This document shows positions 8,223-16,306 of a stretch of 64,000 bases of DNA, in pieces. Source of the stretch: Amycolatopsis sp. CA-126428. GTDB lineage: Bacteria; Actinomycetota; Actinomycetes; Mycobacteriales; Pseudonocardiaceae. The stretch is from assembly GCF_002904335.1 (NCBI RefSeq), contig NZ_PPHF01000098.1:1-64000 (forward strand). The letters run 5' to 3'. The notes below the pieces were generated by a model. That model searched no databases. It had not been told where the DNA came from and saw only the letters and a list, made by a program, of their open reading frames with translations. How positions within the stretch are numbered: position 1 is the first letter of the stretch; every line of letters starts with the position of its first letter. A program made the position numbers and the translations under genes.

Positions 8223-8284
8223 GCACCCCCCGTGCACCCCCCACGTGCAAAAACGCACCCCCGCGTGCACACTGCTGCACCCCC
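8223..8284. repeat. four phased direct repeats of GCACCCCC in divergent promoter
   Basis: GCACCCCC occurs at 8223-8230, 8234-8241, 8255-8262 and 8277-8284. The start-to-start distances are 11, 21 and 22 bp, near whole helical turns, so all copies face the same side of the DNA. GTGCA or GTGCAC words are interspersed. The array lies between the divergent starts at 8199 and 8385 and is a candidate binding site for the element's regulator. Confidence 0.5.
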
Positions 8285-8384
8285 GCCCCCGCGCGGTTTC
8301 CTGAGTTCATCAGCGACAACGCCGGATCGAAAACCCCGATCCGGACCGGCCAACAGGCCCGTCGCAGAACGAAAGGAGACCGTG

Positions 8385-8585
8385 ATGGCGAAGAACAACT
8401 TCCCGGTTATGAAGAGCGGGGGCGGCCTGGTCGGCAAGGCGATCGGCCTGGTCGTCGGGCTCGCGATCGTCGTGCTGATCGTCAAGTACCCGGCCGACTC
8501 GGCGAGCTGGGCCAGCGGAGCCGCACACGGCATCGGCGCGGTGATCGACGGCGTCGTGCAGTTCCTCCGCGCCCTGTTCGGCTAG
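8385..8585 (+). CDS. small single-pass membrane protein of the AICE (66 aa)
   Basis: The start is ATG 8385, preceded by AAAGGAG with a 6-base spacer. The product has a short basic N terminus (MAKNNFPVMK), one transmembrane helix of about 18 residues (AIGLVVGLAIVVLIVKY) and a C-terminal amphipathic part with two further hydrophobic patches (GAVIDGVVQFLRALFG). Small membrane proteins of this size are usual at this position in AICEs, between the regulator and korSA-like genes, and some contribute to spread of the element in mycelium. No named family can be assigned. Its stop overlaps the end of the convergent GntR gene by 4 bases. Confidence 0.65.
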   Translation: MAKNNFPVMKSGGGLVGKAIGLVVGLAIVVLIVKYPADSASWASGAAHGIGAVIDGVVQFLRALFG

Positions 8586-8935
8586 TTCTCCCCCAGCTTC
8601 CGCTCGATCTCGCCGAGACGCTTCCTGATCTCGGCAATGGCCTGCCAGACCCGCTCGTCCCCCGAGGCCTCAGGACGAATTGCGGAGTCGCCTTCGGCCG
8701 GCTGGGTACGAACGAACGAGCCCTTGCCGTGCCGGATCACCACCAGGCCCTCTTCCCTGAGGTGGGCAACCGCGCTCTTGGCCGTGTTCACCGCCACCCC
8801 CCAGGAATCGGCCAGTTCCTGGTAGGTCGGCAGCTGCGCCCCGGGGGCGTACTCCCCCGAGAGGATCGCGGCCCGGAGACCGCCGGCTACTTGCAAGAAC
8901 GGCGCACGCGGGTCGTCCGGGTTCAGGGATGCCAT
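8582..8935 (-). CDS. GntR-family transcriptional regulator (KorSA-like)
   Basis: I choose ATG 8935 (MASLNPDDPRAPFLQ), giving 117 residues; an in-frame ATG 18 bp further out also exists. Residues 8-75 are a GntR winged helix (YAPGAQLPTYQELADSW, VNTAKSAVAHLREEGLV, RHGKGSFV). The C-terminal 35 residues form a predicted short coiled coil (VWQAIAEIRKRLGEIERKL) rather than a large effector domain. This is the size and layout of KorSA, the pSAM2 repressor that holds down transfer and replication genes. It is divergent from that operon, and the gap contains repeated GTCAGTT elements overlapping a promoter (8952-9014), fitting a repressor that binds there. Confidence 0.8.
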   Translation of the reverse strand: MASLNPDDPRAPFLQVAGGLRAAILSGEYAPGAQLPTYQELADSWGVAVNTAKSAVAHLREEGLVVIRHGKGSFVRTQPAEGDSAIRPEASGDERVWQAIAEIRKRLGEIERKLGEN

Positions 8936-8951
8936 ACCACCAGCGTAGGCC

Positions 8952-9014
8952 AAGTCAGTTGGCTAAGTCAGTTCTCCCATGTCAGTTGACAGAGTTAATA
9001 GACAGGACTTACGT
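8952..9014 (+). promoter_or_regulatory. promoter with repeated GTCAGTT operator elements
   Basis: AAGTCAGTT occurs at 8952-8960 and 8965-8973, and a third GTCAGTT at 8981-8987 sits within TGTCA-GT-TGACA, a perfect inverted repeat at 8980-8991. The last half of that repeat supplies TTGACA (8986-8991), a perfect -35 hexamer. Seventeen bases later TTACGT (9009-9014) could act as a weak -10. An operator sharing the -35 is the expected layout for repression of the rightward operon by the GntR protein encoded just to the left. Confidence 0.55.
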
Positions 9015-9078
9015 TGGGTTCCGGCCGACACCGGCCGCTCCCGAGCGGGAGACCTACAAGTCGTTGGAGTTCACACCA

Positions 9079-9311
9079 ATGGATGACCTCATCCCTTTGC
9101 CCAGCTACGCCCCGGACGGACTGACCGAGTCGGACATCGACGCGATGATCGCCGAGTACTTCGTGACGGCTCACGACCAGGAAACGGCGAGCACCAGCCT
9201 GGCGCCGAGCCCGGACCGGGCCGCCACGCTCGACACGTCCGGCGCATCAGCCGCCAGACCATCAACTCGGCTCTCCGGGGCCGGTCGGACAGCCCCGGCG
9301 CGGCTGCTTAA
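9079..9311 (+). pseudogene. small AICE gene, apparently frameshifted
   Basis: The reading frame starts at ATG 9079 (MDDLIPLPSYAPDGLTESDI) and shows good codon usage for about 50 codons. Beyond about 9240 that frame becomes poor, while the frame one base over reads RHVRRISRQTINSALRGRSD and ends at TAA 9309-9311 with almost all third positions G or C. The simplest explanation is a single small gene of about 77 codons with a one- or two-base indel near 9200-9235. Read unshifted, the first frame runs on into the DUF2637 gene, so an annotation of one long fused protein (9079-10191) is the alternative. The helical ISRQTINSAL segment resembles an HTH, but function is unknown. Confidence 0.45.
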
Positions 9312-9402
9312 AGCCGCCCCGGCCCGGCGCACGGAACCGCCAAGAACCACCCGCCGGACCGGGCTTCTCCCAACCACTTCCAAGCCAGTCAGGAGAACAC
9401 CC

Positions 9403-10191
9403 ATGGTAGGGCTCGACACGCCCACGAACACCCGGAGCGCGTACCCGTCTTCGGTCACCGACCTGCTGCCCCGCGTCCGTGAGTTCGCCGCGGACCTGGG
9501 CGAGTGCCCGTCCCGGAACCGGATCATGAGCGAGTTCAAGGTGGGTGCCCCGAAGGCCCGCGCCATCCTCGCCGCGCTGAACGAGGAGGCCGACACCAAG
9601 CCCGTGCGGAAGCTGCACGCGGTGACGGAACCCGCCGAGGTCGAGGACCTGGACCAAGAGTTCGAGGTTCCGGAAGAACCGGCCTCGGGTGACGCGAAGC
9701 CACAGGTCAACGTCACCGCAGACCCGGGCGCGCGGCCGGAGAGGGTGCGGCGGATCAAGCTGTGGCCGGTGCTCCTCCTGGCCCTGCCGGCGTTCGTCGC
9801 CGTCTGGAGCGGTTGGGTCGGTCTCGGCAGGCTGACCGGGTTCGGTCCGATCCAGCTCCTGCCGGGCATCTGGGATCACCTGACGATCAACTCGGCAATC
9901 ACGCTCCCGATCGGGGTCGAGACCTACGCAGCATTCGCCCTACGGGTCTGGCTGTCTCCGGCGACCCGGACCCAGCGGGTTCGCAGCTTCGCGAAGTGGT
10001 CGGCCCTGGGCTCGCTCGTCCTCGGGATGGTCGGCCAGGTCGCCTATCACCTGATGTCCGCGGCGGACGTCGAACGCGCTCCCTGGCCGGTCACCACGCT
10101 CGTGTCCTGCCTCCCGGTGGTCGTCCTCGGCTGCGGCGCTGCCCTCGCACACCTCGTACGCGACACCACCGACCAGGAGGTGAACGACTGA
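9403..10191 (+). CDS. DUF2637 membrane protein (AICE transfer/spread protein)
   Basis: ATG 9403 has an AGGAG site 7 bases upstream and is preferred over the far-upstream in-frame ATG 9079. The 262-residue product begins with a short HTH-like segment (CPSRNRIMSEFKVGAPKARA) seen in plasmid and AICE DUF2637 proteins, then an acidic linker. From residue about 115 it has four hydrophobic helices (KLWPVLLLALPAFVAVW; an ITLPIGVETYAAFALRVWL region; WSALGSLVLGMVGQVAYHL; TTLVSCLPVVVLGCGAALAH). DUF2637 proteins lie directly before the FtsK-type translocase in many actinomycete elements and are thought to help spread along hyphae. The stop overlaps the next start (TGATG at 10189-10193). Confidence 0.7.
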   Translation: MVGLDTPTNTRSAYPSSVTDLLPRVREFAADLGECPSRNRIMSEFKVGAPKARAILAALNEEADTKPVRKLHAVTEPAEVEDLDQEFEVPEEPASGDAKPQVNVTADPGARPERVRRIKLWPVLLLALPAFVAVWSGWVGLGRLTGFGPIQLLPGIWDHLTINSAITLPIGVETYAAFALRVWLSPATRTQRVRSFAKWSALGSLVLGMVGQVAYHLMSAADVERAPWPVTTLVSCLPVVVLGCGAALAHLVRDTTDQEVND

Positions 10192-12361
10192 TGAGCACCA
10201 CCAACGAACCGAACGGCGGCCGCGTGATCGCGTTTCCCGGCACGGCTGCCGGGGAGGCCGACCCGTTCGTCATCGACGCCGAGCTCGGTGACGAGGCCGC
10301 GGAGCGGTCGCCGGCTGTCCCGGTGGACCGCCCGGTCACGGATGGCTCGTCGTGGCTGGACCGCCTCCGCTCGCAAAACCGCCAGGCGATCGTCCCCAGC
10401 TACCTCAAGTCGACGGCCGACGCGAAGGACGCCGCGAAATGGGTGGGGAAGCACTACGCGCACAAGGCCGGCTACCACGCGGCCCGGTCACCGCTCTACG
10501 CGCTTCGGCTCGCGGTGCGCTCCCCTCGGGGCCTTCTCCTCCTGCTGGCAGCAACCGGCCGGTACGTGACCGACGCCGAAGGGCGTCCGGCCCGTTCGGA
10601 GACGGCTACGGCGGATAAGGCCATCTGTACCTGAAGCTATCGCAGCAGCGGGACCGGCGAGTCGTGCTCCGGCTGATTCAGCTCGGTCTCGTGTCGACGG
10701 TCGGCCTGGTCCTGGTGTTCACGCTGCCGAATGTCCTGCCGGAGTGGGTGATCTGGGCCTGCGGCGCCATCGCGGTAGGACTGCTCGGAAAGCTCGGGTC
10801 CACCCGGGACAACCCGGTGGTGTCGTCTCGCGCCGTCCTGTCCACTCAGGTCCAGAAGCTGACGAGTGACAACGTCGTTCAGGCGCTGTCGGTGCTCGGC
10901 ATCGCGGGCATCAACCAGGCCCTTGCCAAGAACCCGAACGCGATCGGGTTCACGGCGCCGATCACTCGCGACGGGCCGGGTTGGCGCGCCGACGTCGACC
11001 TTCCGCCGGGCGTCACGGTGTCCGAAGTGGTCGAGCGGCGCGCGAAGCTCGCGTCCGGCCTTGGCCGTCCCCTCGGCTGCGTCTGGCCGGAGGGCAACGC
11101 CGAGGTTCACCCCGGGCGGATGGTCCTGTGGGTCGGCGATCAGGACCTGTCCAAGTCGCGACAGGCCGCCTGGCCGCTGCGGAAGCCCGGCACCGTGGAC
11201 CTGTTCAAGCCGCAACCGTTCGGCACCGACCAGCGCGGCCGGTGGGTGGACATCACCCTGATGTTCATCTCGATGGTCATCGGCGCGATCCCGCGGATGG
11301 GCAAGACGTTCACGCTGCGAGAGCTGCTGCTGATCGCCGCGCTGGACCCGCGGGCCGAGCTGCACTCGTTCGATCTCAAGGGAACCGGCGACCTTTCGCC
11401 GCTGGCGCCGGTGTCGCACCGGTACCGCGCCGGTGACGAGCCGGAGGACATCGCCTACGCCGTTGCCGACCTGCGGGCGCTCGCCGACGAGCTGCGGCGC
11501 CGAGCGAAGGTGATCCGCGAGTTGCCGAAGGACCTGTGCCCGGAGAACAAGGTCACGCCGGAACTGGCCGGTAAGAAGTCCCTCGGCCTGCACCCGATCG
11601 TGATCGGCGTCGACGAGTGCCAGAAGTGGTTCGAGCACCCGGAGTACGGCGCGGAGATCGAGGAGGTCTGCACCGACCTCGTGAAGCGCGGCCCGGCACT
11701 GGGCATCGTGATCATCCTGGCGACGCAGCGGCCGGACGCGAAGAGCATCCCGACCGCGATCAGCGACAACGCGGTGATGCGGTTCTGCCTCAAGGTCACC
11801 GGCCAGCAGGCCAACGACATGGTGCTCGGCACCTCGTCGTATCGCAACGGCATCCGGGCCACGACGTTGTCCTTTCGGGACAAGGGCATCGGGTACCTGG
11901 CCGGCGAAGGCGACGAGCCACGCATCACCCGCGGCGTGTACATCGACGGCCCGGACGCGGAGAAGCTCGCGGCCCGCGCACGAACAGCACGACTGGCGGC
12001 CGGACGGCTGACTGGCTACGCCGCTGGCCTCGACCTCGCGCCAGAAGAGGACGAGAACACGAGCACCCTGCTCGCCGACGTGCTGACCGCGATCGGCGAC
12101 GCCGAAAAGGCATGGTCGGAATGCATCGTCGACCGGCTCGCCGAGCTGCGGCCGGCGGTCTACGGCCCGTGGGCCGAGCTACCGACCGGCGCGGCGAAGG
12201 CAACCCAGCTCTCCACCGCGTTGAAGCCGCTCGGGATCACCACAAAGCAGGTGTGGGGCAACGACGCCGACACCGGCAAGGGCGCCAACCGGATGGGCGT
12301 CAAGCGCGAATGGATCGCCGACGCATTGACCGAGCGTGACCAGAACCGCAAGAGCGGCTAG
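10191..12361 (+). pseudogene. FtsK/SpoIIIE-type conjugative DNA translocase, split by a frameshift near 10615-10632
   Basis: The first part, from ATG 10191, reads about 147 codons (RVIAFPGTA, HKAGYHAARSPLYALRL, GRYVTDAEGRPARS) and stops at 10634. The remainder of the normal family sequence (LYLKLSQQRDRRVVLRLI) begins at about 10626 in another frame and continues to 12361. Adding one base around 10618 would join them as ...TADKAHLYLKLS. The second part has a double hydrophobic segment, Walker A GAIPRMGKT (about 11281-11307), Walker B IVIGVDE, and a C-terminal winged-helix-like end (RMGVKREWIADAL). Intact relatives (pSAM2 TraSA, TraB) are hexameric pumps that move double-stranded DNA between mycelia. 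Either transfer is disabled in this copy or the assembly lacks a base. Confidence 0.75.
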
Positions 12362-12368
12362 CTCGCGC

Positions 12369-12412
12369 AGGGCTCTAGGTCTAGAGCCTCGTCCCTCTAG
12401 ACCTAGAGCCCT
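12369..12412. repeat. 18-bp inverted repeat, CTAG-rich
   Basis: Eight bases after the translocase stop, an 18-bp arm (12369-12386) is perfectly complementary to 12395-12412 across an 8-base loop. The core is GGCTCTAGGTCTAGAG and its complement, and each arm is itself nearly palindromic. CTAG, normally rare in such genomes, occurs four times in the arms and three more times by 12460 (in ccctagac and ccctagtacctagagg). There is no T tract. It could be a terminator, a cruciform, or a protein-binding or origin site of the element. Confidence 0.6.
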
Positions 12413-12499
12413 CCCTAGACCACCACAACACCGCTGATCAGCGCCCTAGTACCTAGAGGCGCGGGCCGAGTGCGGCCAAAAACAGCCCCGGAGGCTCCG

Positions 12500-12784
12500 T
12501 TGAACCCCCTCAGCAACCCGACCGTCCTGCTCCTGCTCGTTCTCACAATCGTCACTCTCGGCTACTCATGGTCGTGCGCGGTCTACCCCTACAAGCCGTG
12601 CCGCTCCTGCCGGGGCTTCGGCAAATTCCGCTCGCCACTGCTCCGCGCGATCCGGCTCTGCCGCCGGTGCGACGGCACCGGTCGCACGCTCCGCGCCGGC
12701 CGCCGCGCCTACAACTCCTGCCTCCGCGCCCGCCGGTCGTACCGCGATCTCCGTGACCGCGACCGCCGCGACAACAGCCGCTGA
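12500..12784 (+). CDS. small membrane protein with two CxxCxGxG zinc-knuckle motifs
   Basis: TTG 12500 has GGAGG five bases upstream and gives 94 residues; a GTG at 12470 is the alternative start. One transmembrane helix (TVLLLLVLTIVTLGYSWS) is followed by CRSCRGFGKF and CRRCDGTGRT, two DnaJ-type CxxCxGxG motifs that together could bind one zinc ion, and then a very basic tail (about 40% Arg). Similar one-helix CxxCxGxG proteins occur in actinomycete plasmids and AICEs next to replication genes; their role is unknown. It is followed 27 bp later by the DnaB-N-like gene. Confidence 0.65.
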   Translation: MNPLSNPTVLLLLVLTIVTLGYSWSCAVYPYKPCRSCRGFGKFRSPLLRAIRLCRRCDGTGRTLRAGRRAYNSCLRARRSYRDLRDRDRRDNSR

Positions 12785-12811
12785 CGCGCAGCTCAACCGA
12801 AAGGCCACCCC

Positions 12812-13342
12812 ATGAAGACCACATTGCTCGACCCCGAGCGTCAGTTCCTGGGCTGCGTGATGCAGGTCCGGCTGACAGGGGCCCGTCGGCTGCTCGCCGG
12901 CATGCGCGCCGACGACTTCGGCTCGCCGATCGCCGCCCACGTCCTCCAGCTGGTCATCGAACTGACCGGCGCGGGCCACGCACCGACCCCGATGGCCGTG
13001 ATGGACCACGCCCGCGAGAGGACGAAGACGGAACCGCGGTCCGGCGGCGCGCACCGCCTGCACAGCCTCGGCCTCTGGATCGTCGAGACCTACACCGACG
13101 GCCCGATCCTCCCGCCGCCGTACTACGGCGCCTGGCTGAAAGCCGTCGTGCTCAAGAACGCCTACCGCCGCGCCGTCCGGGAGCACGCGGCCCGCCTGGT
13201 GCAGGCCGTCGAAGACGACTCGCCGACAGACATCCTCCGCCACCAGCTCGACGACACCGAGCGCATTGACGACCTGTGGCGGCGCTACTGCGAGGCCGGA
13301 GGCGACGACGAACCGACGGCACGTCTGGAGGTGGCCGCCTGA
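12812..13342 (+). CDS. DnaB N-terminal-domain-like replication protein
   Basis: This 176-residue protein starts at ATG 12812 with GAAAGG upstream. The pattern LDPERQFLGCVMQ, RRLLAGMRADDFGSPIAAHV, then LHSL and YGAWLKAVVLKNAYRRAV corresponds to the helical N-terminal domain of replicative DnaB helicases, without the RecA-like motor. It overlaps the following gene by TGATG. The pair looks like a helicase split into its N-terminal collar (here) and a separate ATPase (DUF3631, next gene), and takes the place where other AICEs carry RepSA or a prim-pol initiator. A replication role is inferred from domain and position. Confidence 0.65.
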   Translation: MKTTLLDPERQFLGCVMQVRLTGARRLLAGMRADDFGSPIAAHVLQLVIELTGAGHAPTPMAVMDHARERTKTEPRSGGAHRLHSLGLWIVETYTDGPILPPPYYGAWLKAVVLKNAYRRAVREHAARLVQAVEDDSPTDILRHQLDDTERIDDLWRRYCEAGGDDEPTARLEVAA

Positions 13343-14901
13343 TGTCCGGATTCGACGACACCTTGTCCGTGATCGACTTCGTGATCTCCGATGAGCCGGC
13401 GCCGAACTGCCAGCAGTGCGGCCGCCCCCGCGGTGACTCACCGTCCGGCGACTTCTGCTCGGAGAACTGCCAGCGCGTCTGGCGCGGCCGCCACATCGCG
13501 CCCCAACCGGTGGAGGACGGCGGCGCCCAGCCGAGCGAGTCGCTGCCAGAGACTGCGCCGGTCGTCCCGCTCGCGTGGCTCGGGCCGACCCCGGCCGGGG
13601 CGTTCGCGAAGCCGGGTCACGAGGTCCTCGACGCGGTCGTGACGTTCGTGTCGCGCTTCTCCGCCTTCGCCAACCAGCACGCCGCTCCGACGCTCGCCCT
13701 CTGGTACGCCCACACCCACGTCGCAGAACGGCTCTACGTCACACCGCGCCTCATCCTCGACTCGGCCGAGCCGGGAAGCGGCAAGACGCGTGTGCTGGAG
13801 GTCGCGCAGTATCTCGTGGCCAAGCCGGAGATGACGATCAGCATCACCCCGGCCGCGATCTTCCGGATGCTCGCCGACGGACCGATGACGCTGCTGTTCG
13901 ACGAGATCGACGCAGTCTTCAATCCGAAGACCGGCGGGAACAACGAAGACCTCCGCGCCCTGCTCAACGCCGGCTACAAGCGGTCGGCGACGGTGACGCG
14001 GTGCGTCGGGGACGCCAAGAGCATGAACGTGACCCGGTTCCCGGTCTACGCGCCGGTCGCGCTCGCCGGAATCGCCGGCGGCATGCCGGACACGATCACC
14101 ACCCGGGCGATCACCGTGCACATGCGCAAGCGCCGGTTCGACGAGGCAGTAGAGGAGTTCATCGAAGAGGACGTCGAGCGCGAGTCCGCGCCGGTGCGCG
14201 CCGAACTGGCGGAGTGGGTCGGCCGGGTCGGCGACGAAGTGAGCCGCGCGCGGCCGGAACGCCCGGACGGCGTGCGGGACCGGGCAGCCGAGATCTGGCG
14301 CCCACTGCTCGCGATCGCGGACGCGGCCGGCGGCCATTGGCCGGAGACAGCGCGGAAGGCGTGTCGTCACTTTGTGCTCGAAGCGACCGCGCAACCGGCA
14401 TCGATCGGCGTGCGGCTGCTGGCCGACGTCCGGCAGATCTTCGCGGCGGAGAACACCGACCGGATGGTCACCGCCGAGCTGATCCGGGAGCTGCACGCCA
14501 TCGAAGACGGGCCGTGGACCGACGTCCAGGGCAAGCCCCTGGACAGTCGCCGTCTCGCGAAGGAACTCGACCGGTACCTGGTCCGGCCGAAGGACCTCAA
14601 GGTCAGCGGTAAGACGCTCAAGGGTTACCGCATCGACGGCGACGGCGGGCTCGCTGACGCCTGGAGCCGCTATCTCCCGCCACCCGAATCCGGCGCGACC
14701 TCCGCGACCAGCGCAACCCCGCAGGTCAAGGACACATCGAGGGTCGCGGAGCCGCCCCGCTCGTCCGCGACCTCCGCAACCCGGGTCGCGGACGGTCGCG
14801 GCACACAGCAGCCGCTCGCACCCATGTTGACCAGCCCGGTCGCGGAGGTCGCGGATGTCGCGGCCGCCAAGCCCGACCACGACGACGAGGGGGATCGATG
14901 A
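13342..14901 (+). CDS. DUF3631 ATPase, probable AICE replication helicase
   Basis: I choose ATG 13342 (TGATG overlap with the previous gene), giving 519 residues. It starts with a small zinc-binding module (CQQCGRPRG ... FCSENCQRVWRGRH). The ATPase core follows: Walker A SAEPGSGKT (about residue 140), Walker B TLLFDEIDAVF (about 185), then GYKRSATVTRC. The DUF3631 region covers about 300-440 and ends with a short winged-helix-like part (SRRLAKELDRYLV). The C-terminal 80 residues are low-complexity (ATSATSAT and VAEVADVAA repeats). DUF3631 proteins occur in AICEs and actinophages beside replication genes. The stop overlaps xis (14898-14901). Confidence 0.75.
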   Translation: MSGFDDTLSVIDFVISDEPAPNCQQCGRPRGDSPSGDFCSENCQRVWRGRHIAPQPVEDGGAQPSESLPETAPVVPLAWLGPTPAGAFAKPGHEVLDAVVTFVSRFSAFANQHAAPTLALWYAHTHVAERLYVTPRLILDSAEPGSGKTRVLEVAQYLVAKPEMTISITPAAIFRMLADGPMTLLFDEIDAVFNPKTGGNNEDLRALLNAGYKRSATVTRCVGDAKSMNVTRFPVYAPVALAGIAGGMPDTITTRAITVHMRKRRFDEAVEEFIEEDVERESAPVRAELAEWVGRVGDEVSRARPERPDGVRDRAAEIWRPLLAIADAAGGHWPETARKACRHFVLEATAQPASIGVRLLADVRQIFAAENTDRMVTAELIRELHAIEDGPWTDVQGKPLDSRRLAKELDRYLVRPKDLKVSGKTLKGYRIDGDGGLADAWSRYLPPPESGATSATSATPQVKDTSRVAEPPRSSATSATRVADGRGTQQPLAPMLTSPVAEVADVAAAKPDHDDEGDR

Positions 14902-15128
14902 ACGCCGCACCCTTGCCGGTCGCTGTGCCCGAACGGCACCTGTACCGGATCACCGAAGCGATGCGCCTGCTGTCGATGAGCCGCTCGGTCATCTACGAGC
15001 AGTTGCGCTCGGGGCGCCTGCGCTCGGTCAAGCAGGGACGCGCCCGGCTCGTGCCGGCCGTCGCCATCCAGGAATACGTCCAGTTGCTCATGAACGAAGC
15101 GGGGGTCAGCTATGGCGAGTCGGCGTAG
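14898..15128 (+). CDS. xis: excisionase (Xis), HTH_17 / MerR-like
   Basis: This 76-residue protein overlaps the previous gene (ATGA) and the integrase gene (15112-15128). The motif LYRITEAMRLLSMSRSVIYE followed by LRSGRLRSVKQGRARLVPAV is the standard helix-turn-helix plus wing of excisionases, which direct the tyrosine integrase to excision. The overlapping xis-int arrangement next to the tRNA target is typical of AICEs. Confidence 0.9.
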   Translation: MNAAPLPVAVPERHLYRITEAMRLLSMSRSVIYEQLRSGRLRSVKQGRARLVPAVAIQEYVQLLMNEAGVSYGESA

Positions 15129-16284
15129 TCGCGGCGACGGCGGCCTTTTCTGGGAAGAGTCGCGTCAGCGCTGGCGCGCAGAGGCCACCGTTGGGTACCG
15201 GCCCGACGGGACTCGGATCGTGCGCAAGGCGCGAGGCAAGACGAAGACCGAGGCGAAGGACAAGCTGCGCGAAATGCTGCGAGAGATCGAGGAGGGCACG
15301 CCGGCCGAAGCCCGAAACTTCACGGTCGCCGACGCCGTGACGGACTGGCTGGCCTACGGCCTGCCACGGCGAAGCACGAGCACGGTCGAGAAGCTGACCA
15401 TCCTGGCGACAAAGCATGTGATCGGGAAACTCGGGGCGCGAAAGCTCCGTGAGCTGAGCGCGGATGACGTCGACCGGTGGCTGGCCGAGCGGTCACAGGT
15501 CCTGTCGACGCGGACACTGCGCGAGGTTCGCTCGATCCTGCTGCGGGCGATCTCTCGCGCCCAAGCTCGGGAGAAGGTGAAGCGGAACGTAGTTCTGCTG
15601 TGCGAGGTACCTGAAGGACGTCCGGGCCGTCCGTCGAAGTCGCTCACGTTCGAGCAGGCGGAAGCAGTGCTCGCGGCGGCCGAGCGGACACAGCTCCGCG
15701 CGTACATCGTGCTGTCGCTGCTGACCGGCGCCCGCACCGAGGAGCTGAGGGCGCTTACGTGGGAGAACGTCGACCTGATCGGGCGGCCGAGCGACGTCCC
15801 GCCGATCCCGCCGCACGTGCGGGTGTGGCGATCGGTCCGGGACAACGGCGACACGAAGACGCGCAAGTCCCGTCGCTCGCTTGCACTGCCCGCGCGTTGT
15901 CGGGAAGCGCTGCGGGTGCAGCAGGTCAAGCAGGATTTCGCGCGACGAGTGGCCGGCGACCGTTGGACGGAATCCGGACTGGTGTTCGCCTCCGACGTCG
16001 GTACCGAGCTGGACGCGGCCAACGTCCGACGGGCGTTTCGGAAGGTGGTTGCGAAGGCGGGGCTGCATGCAGTCGACTGGACGCCCCGTGAGCTGCGGCA
16101 CAGCTTCGCGTCGCTGCTCTCGGACAGCGGGGTCAGGATCGAGGACATCTCGCGCCTGATGGGCCACGACGGCACGGCCGTGACGGAACTTGTCTACCGG
16201 CACCAGCTCCGGCCGGTCATCGAGGAGGGCACTACCGCGATGGACAAGCTGTTTGGCACGCCCGACGACGACCGAGCGGCATAG
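15112..16284 (+). CDS. int: tyrosine site-specific integrase
   Basis: This 390-residue protein has an N-terminal Arg-rich arm-binding segment with AP2-like GLFWEESRQRWRAEATVGY, a SAM-like core-binding domain (about 65-160), and a catalytic domain with the full tyrosine-recombinase set: Arg in LLTGARTEEL, HxxR-type ELRHSFASL, LMGHDGTAV, and the nucleophile in VYRHQLRP. It integrates the element at the tRNA-Ile 3' end, 70 bp downstream. The start ATG 15112 overlaps xis, so the two are translated together. Confidence 0.92.
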   Translation: MASRRSRGDGGLFWEESRQRWRAEATVGYRPDGTRIVRKARGKTKTEAKDKLREMLREIEEGTPAEARNFTVADAVTDWLAYGLPRRSTSTVEKLTILATKHVIGKLGARKLRELSADDVDRWLAERSQVLSTRTLREVRSILLRAISRAQAREKVKRNVVLLCEVPEGRPGRPSKSLTFEQAEAVLAAAERTQLRAYIVLSLLTGARTEELRALTWENVDLIGRPSDVPPIPPHVRVWRSVRDNGDTKTRKSRRSLALPARCREALRVQQVKQDFARRVAGDRWTESGLVFASDVGTELDAANVRRAFRKVVAKAGLHAVDWTPRELRHSFASLLSDSGVRIEDISRLMGHDGTAVTELVYRHQLRPVIEEGTTAMDKLFGTPDDDRAA

Positions 16285-16306
16285 TCGCCCACTTAGTCGC
16301 CCAGGT

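Noticed and set aside
10600..10640. Programmed -1 frameshift in the translocase gene
   Set aside because: No X-XXY-YYZ slip heptamer or downstream stem is visible at the join, and I am not aware of family members using frameshifting. A deletion or sequence error is simpler.
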